Positions 62,598-64,000 of a stretch of DNA of 64,000 nt are shown piece after piece (position 1 is the first letter of the stretch; each line of letters opens with the position of its first letter). The position numbers and the translations under genes are program-made. Source of the DNA: Trichomonas vaginalis G3 (lineage: Eukaryota > Parabasalia > Trichomonadida > Trichomonadidae); the NCBI RefSeq assembly GCF_026262505.1, contig NC_067208.1, positions 18,609,962 through 18,673,961 of the forward strand, written 5' to 3'. The notes under the pieces were generated by a model. It was not told the DNA's origin and ran no database searches. It saw only the letters and a list, made by a program, of their open reading frames with translations.

Positions 62598-64000
62598 TCA
62601 TTGAACTCTATACCATGCATAAACTGTCATATAGGGCGGCATGTAATCTTTACTCTGTCCCGTCGTTTGTGTATATCCTGAAACATTATGTGTATGATTA
62701 CCTGAACCCTGTGTATCGTTCCAGTAACAATTAATAGCAAATTTAACGTCATCTTTAACATCATATCCTTTACCTTTTGTCATTCCTGACCAATCCCAAT
62801 ATCTATGCTTATGCCATCCTGCTTCGGTTGTGTTTAAATTAACGTAATGACTGTGAGCAGGTAAATTTTCACCCGTAATTGTTTTACTTCCACCGGTTTG
62901 TTTTGATGAGTTTGTACAATATAAAAAACGATCGGTTATCTGCTGCCATGTACCAAATCCAAATAATGTTGATGGATTTGTTGAATTCATTGATGTATAT
63001 ATTGAACCAATGGGGTAAATCATCTCAAACATTGTATTTAATTTAGTATTAACCCATTCCTTATCTGCTTTCTTCTTTAACTCAGTATTAACCCATTCCT
63101 TATCTGCTTTCTTCTTTAATCCATTATGAATATTGAATTTATTATATAATATTGAAATCGTGTAAGAAGTTAAAATTGGTCTTGTCATCAATATTAACAT
63201 ATTATTTTTGAAAATTGCTTTTTTAACATCTTGAAATTTTGTGATTTCAGACCAATTTTTTCCATCACTACTGATATTTACTAAATCACCACATCCAAAA
63301 GCAATGAAATACCCATCAATATAAAACAAATTTGTAAATCTATAATTTCGAGTAAATTTTGGAGTGAATGAATAAACCAATTCCCAATTTGGTGTTTTCT
63401 CTGGATCCTGTGAAAAATCTTGTGATAAATAAATATGTCTGTTATAACTTACAGGATATGAATACAACATACTACCTGAAACAAGAACACAAACATTTGA
63501 AGCATAACATAAAGCTTCAATGTCTCCATCAGCTTGAAAAATTTGTTCAAAACGACCAAATGGTATTGAATATGATCTATAAATTTTATCATTTTGTAGG
63601 ATAAAACACATGTTGTTAATGTAATACCATTTACTTGTATAATCAATTTTCAAATCTGATGACATCATACTAAACATATAATAATTTATCCCATCCTCAC
63701 TAATGAAAATTTGATTGACTTCATAAATTAGTACCCATTTATTATTAACACATCTAATAGGATTATTTGGATATTTAAATTTAACATCTTGATTTAAATT
63801 ACATTTGAACCATTGGATACAATCGAATGAATAACAAGGGCAAAAATCATCTCCAACTATTATCATTCCCATAAATTTGCCGTTATTATATTCAACATAA
63901 AAAATTCTTGGATTAATGATTGGCTCTCGTGTATCAGGATTCAAAACGGATGGAGTAAATGATTCATAGTTTTTAAAATCATTTGTTTTAAAATAATAAA
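62598..64000 (-). CDS. Phage tail-collar/fibre-like protein of the Polinton (5' end outside window)
   Basis: 466 codons lie in the window with the frame open to the edge, so the true start is beyond it. The N-terminal two thirds have repeated ISEDGINYY/ISSDGKNWSE motifs, as in BNR/propeller-like receptor-binding proteins. Next come two tandem copies of LKKKADKEWVNT. The C-terminal third is tail-collar-like: MIYPIGSIYTSMNSTNPSTL, FGFGTWQQITDRFLY, TGENLPAHSHYV, several H-x-H patterns and MPPYMTVYAWYRV. In phages such domains trimerise and bind host surfaces. It looks whole where seen. Acquisition from a phage or a virus is likely. Confidence 0.7.
   Translation of the reverse strand, partial: YYFKTNDFKNYESFTPSVLNPDTREPIINPRIFYVEYNNGKFMGMIIVGDDFCPCYSFDCIQWFKCNLNQDVKFKYPNNPIRCVNNKWVLIYEVNQIFISEDGINYYMFSMMSSDLKIDYTSKWYYINNMCFILQNDKIYRSYSIPFGRFEQIFQADGDIEALCYASNVCVLVSGSMLYSYPVSYNRHIYLSQDFSQDPEKTPNWELVYSFTPKFTRNYRFTNLFYIDGYFIAFGCGDLVNISSDGKNWSEITKFQDVKKAIFKNNMLILMTRPILTSYTISILYNKFNIHNGLKKKADKEWVNTELKKKADKEWVNTKLNTMFEMIYPIGSIYTSMNSTNPSTLFGFGTWQQITDRFLYCTNSSKQTGGSKTITGENLPAHSHYVNLNTTEAGWHKHRYWDWSGMTKGKGYDVKDDVKFAINCYWNDTQGSGNHTHNVSGYTQTTGQSKDYMPPYMTVYAWYRVQ

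Larger units (their letters stand above)
51274..64000. mobile_element. Polinton/Maverick virus-like element, decayed, right end outside window
   Basis: Fossil virus-like DNA element. Parts in order: four small genes, a protein-primed-type family B DNA polymerase, an rve integrase, small genes on both strands, a primase-helicase between inverted 125-bp repeats, then minus-strand small genes and a tail-collar-like gene that runs off the window. The three long enzymes are broken, together in roughly ten places; the small genes and the tail-collar gene look whole where visible. The left edge is uncertain: an AG-initial stretch AGTAGTAGTATATGACGGG at 51274 is my best guess. The mixture of intact and broken genes suggests a fairly young but inactive copy. 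Capsid and ATPase genes are not in the window and may lie beyond it. Confidence 0.8.

Overview
The window looks like nuclear DNA of a trichomonad parabasalid (Trichomonas/Tritrichomonas type). The reasons are an AT-rich genome with compact genes and no intron I could recognise, ankyrin proteins of the expanded trichomonad family, initiator-like motifs just before several start codons, and a mix of mariner, Mutator-like and Polinton/Maverick elements. The species cannot be fixed from the sequence alone. I found no rRNA, tRNA or CRISPR array.

Layout. 0-5.4 kb: a GAF-domain protein cut by the window edge, an intact ankyrin protein and a multi-pass membrane protein, all on the minus strand. 7.1-10.8 kb: a hairpin-dense block with a near-perfect 1.8-kb palindrome, two further tandem arrays of hairpin units, isolated hairpins and a possible three-stem RNA. 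11.7-15.3 kb: two decayed ankyrin genes. 15.7-16.7 kb: a PIN-like transporter. 17.1-24.8 kb: an unusual 7.7-kb foldback transposon whose long inverted arms are mostly 119-bp tandem repeats and whose only gene is an rve-type integrase. 25-40 kb: the host core, with a discoidin-like protein, a frameshifted CAP-domain gene, an O-mannosyltransferase-like enzyme, a CEP41-like rhodanese protein, a large helical protein, centrin, an SLC35-like transporter, a CDK and an unknown protein, plus two small non-autonomous elements. 40.9-50.8 kb: an old copy of the palindromic hairpin element, split by an 8-kb transposon with 434-bp inverted ends. That transposon itself carries an 18-bp minisatellite, a mariner and a Mutator-like element. 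51.3 kb to the end: a Polinton (virus-like element) running past the window edge, partly decayed.

How the parts relate. CEP41-like protein, centrin and a CDK in one stretch fit a flagellated protist, but neighbourhood does not prove joint function here. The repeats record an order of events: palindrome element first, 8-kb transposon into it, then mariner and Mutator-like elements into that. The Polinton combines a protein-primed-type DNA polymerase, an integrase, a primase-helicase framed by inverted 125-bp repeats, several small genes that share a start-codon-proximal T-rich/ATAAATG motif, and a phage tail-collar-like protein.

The most original signals are the integrase foldback element (17.1-24.8 kb) and the hairpin-unit system (7.1-10.8 kb, with relics at 9.2, 40.9, 49.4 and 50.5 kb).
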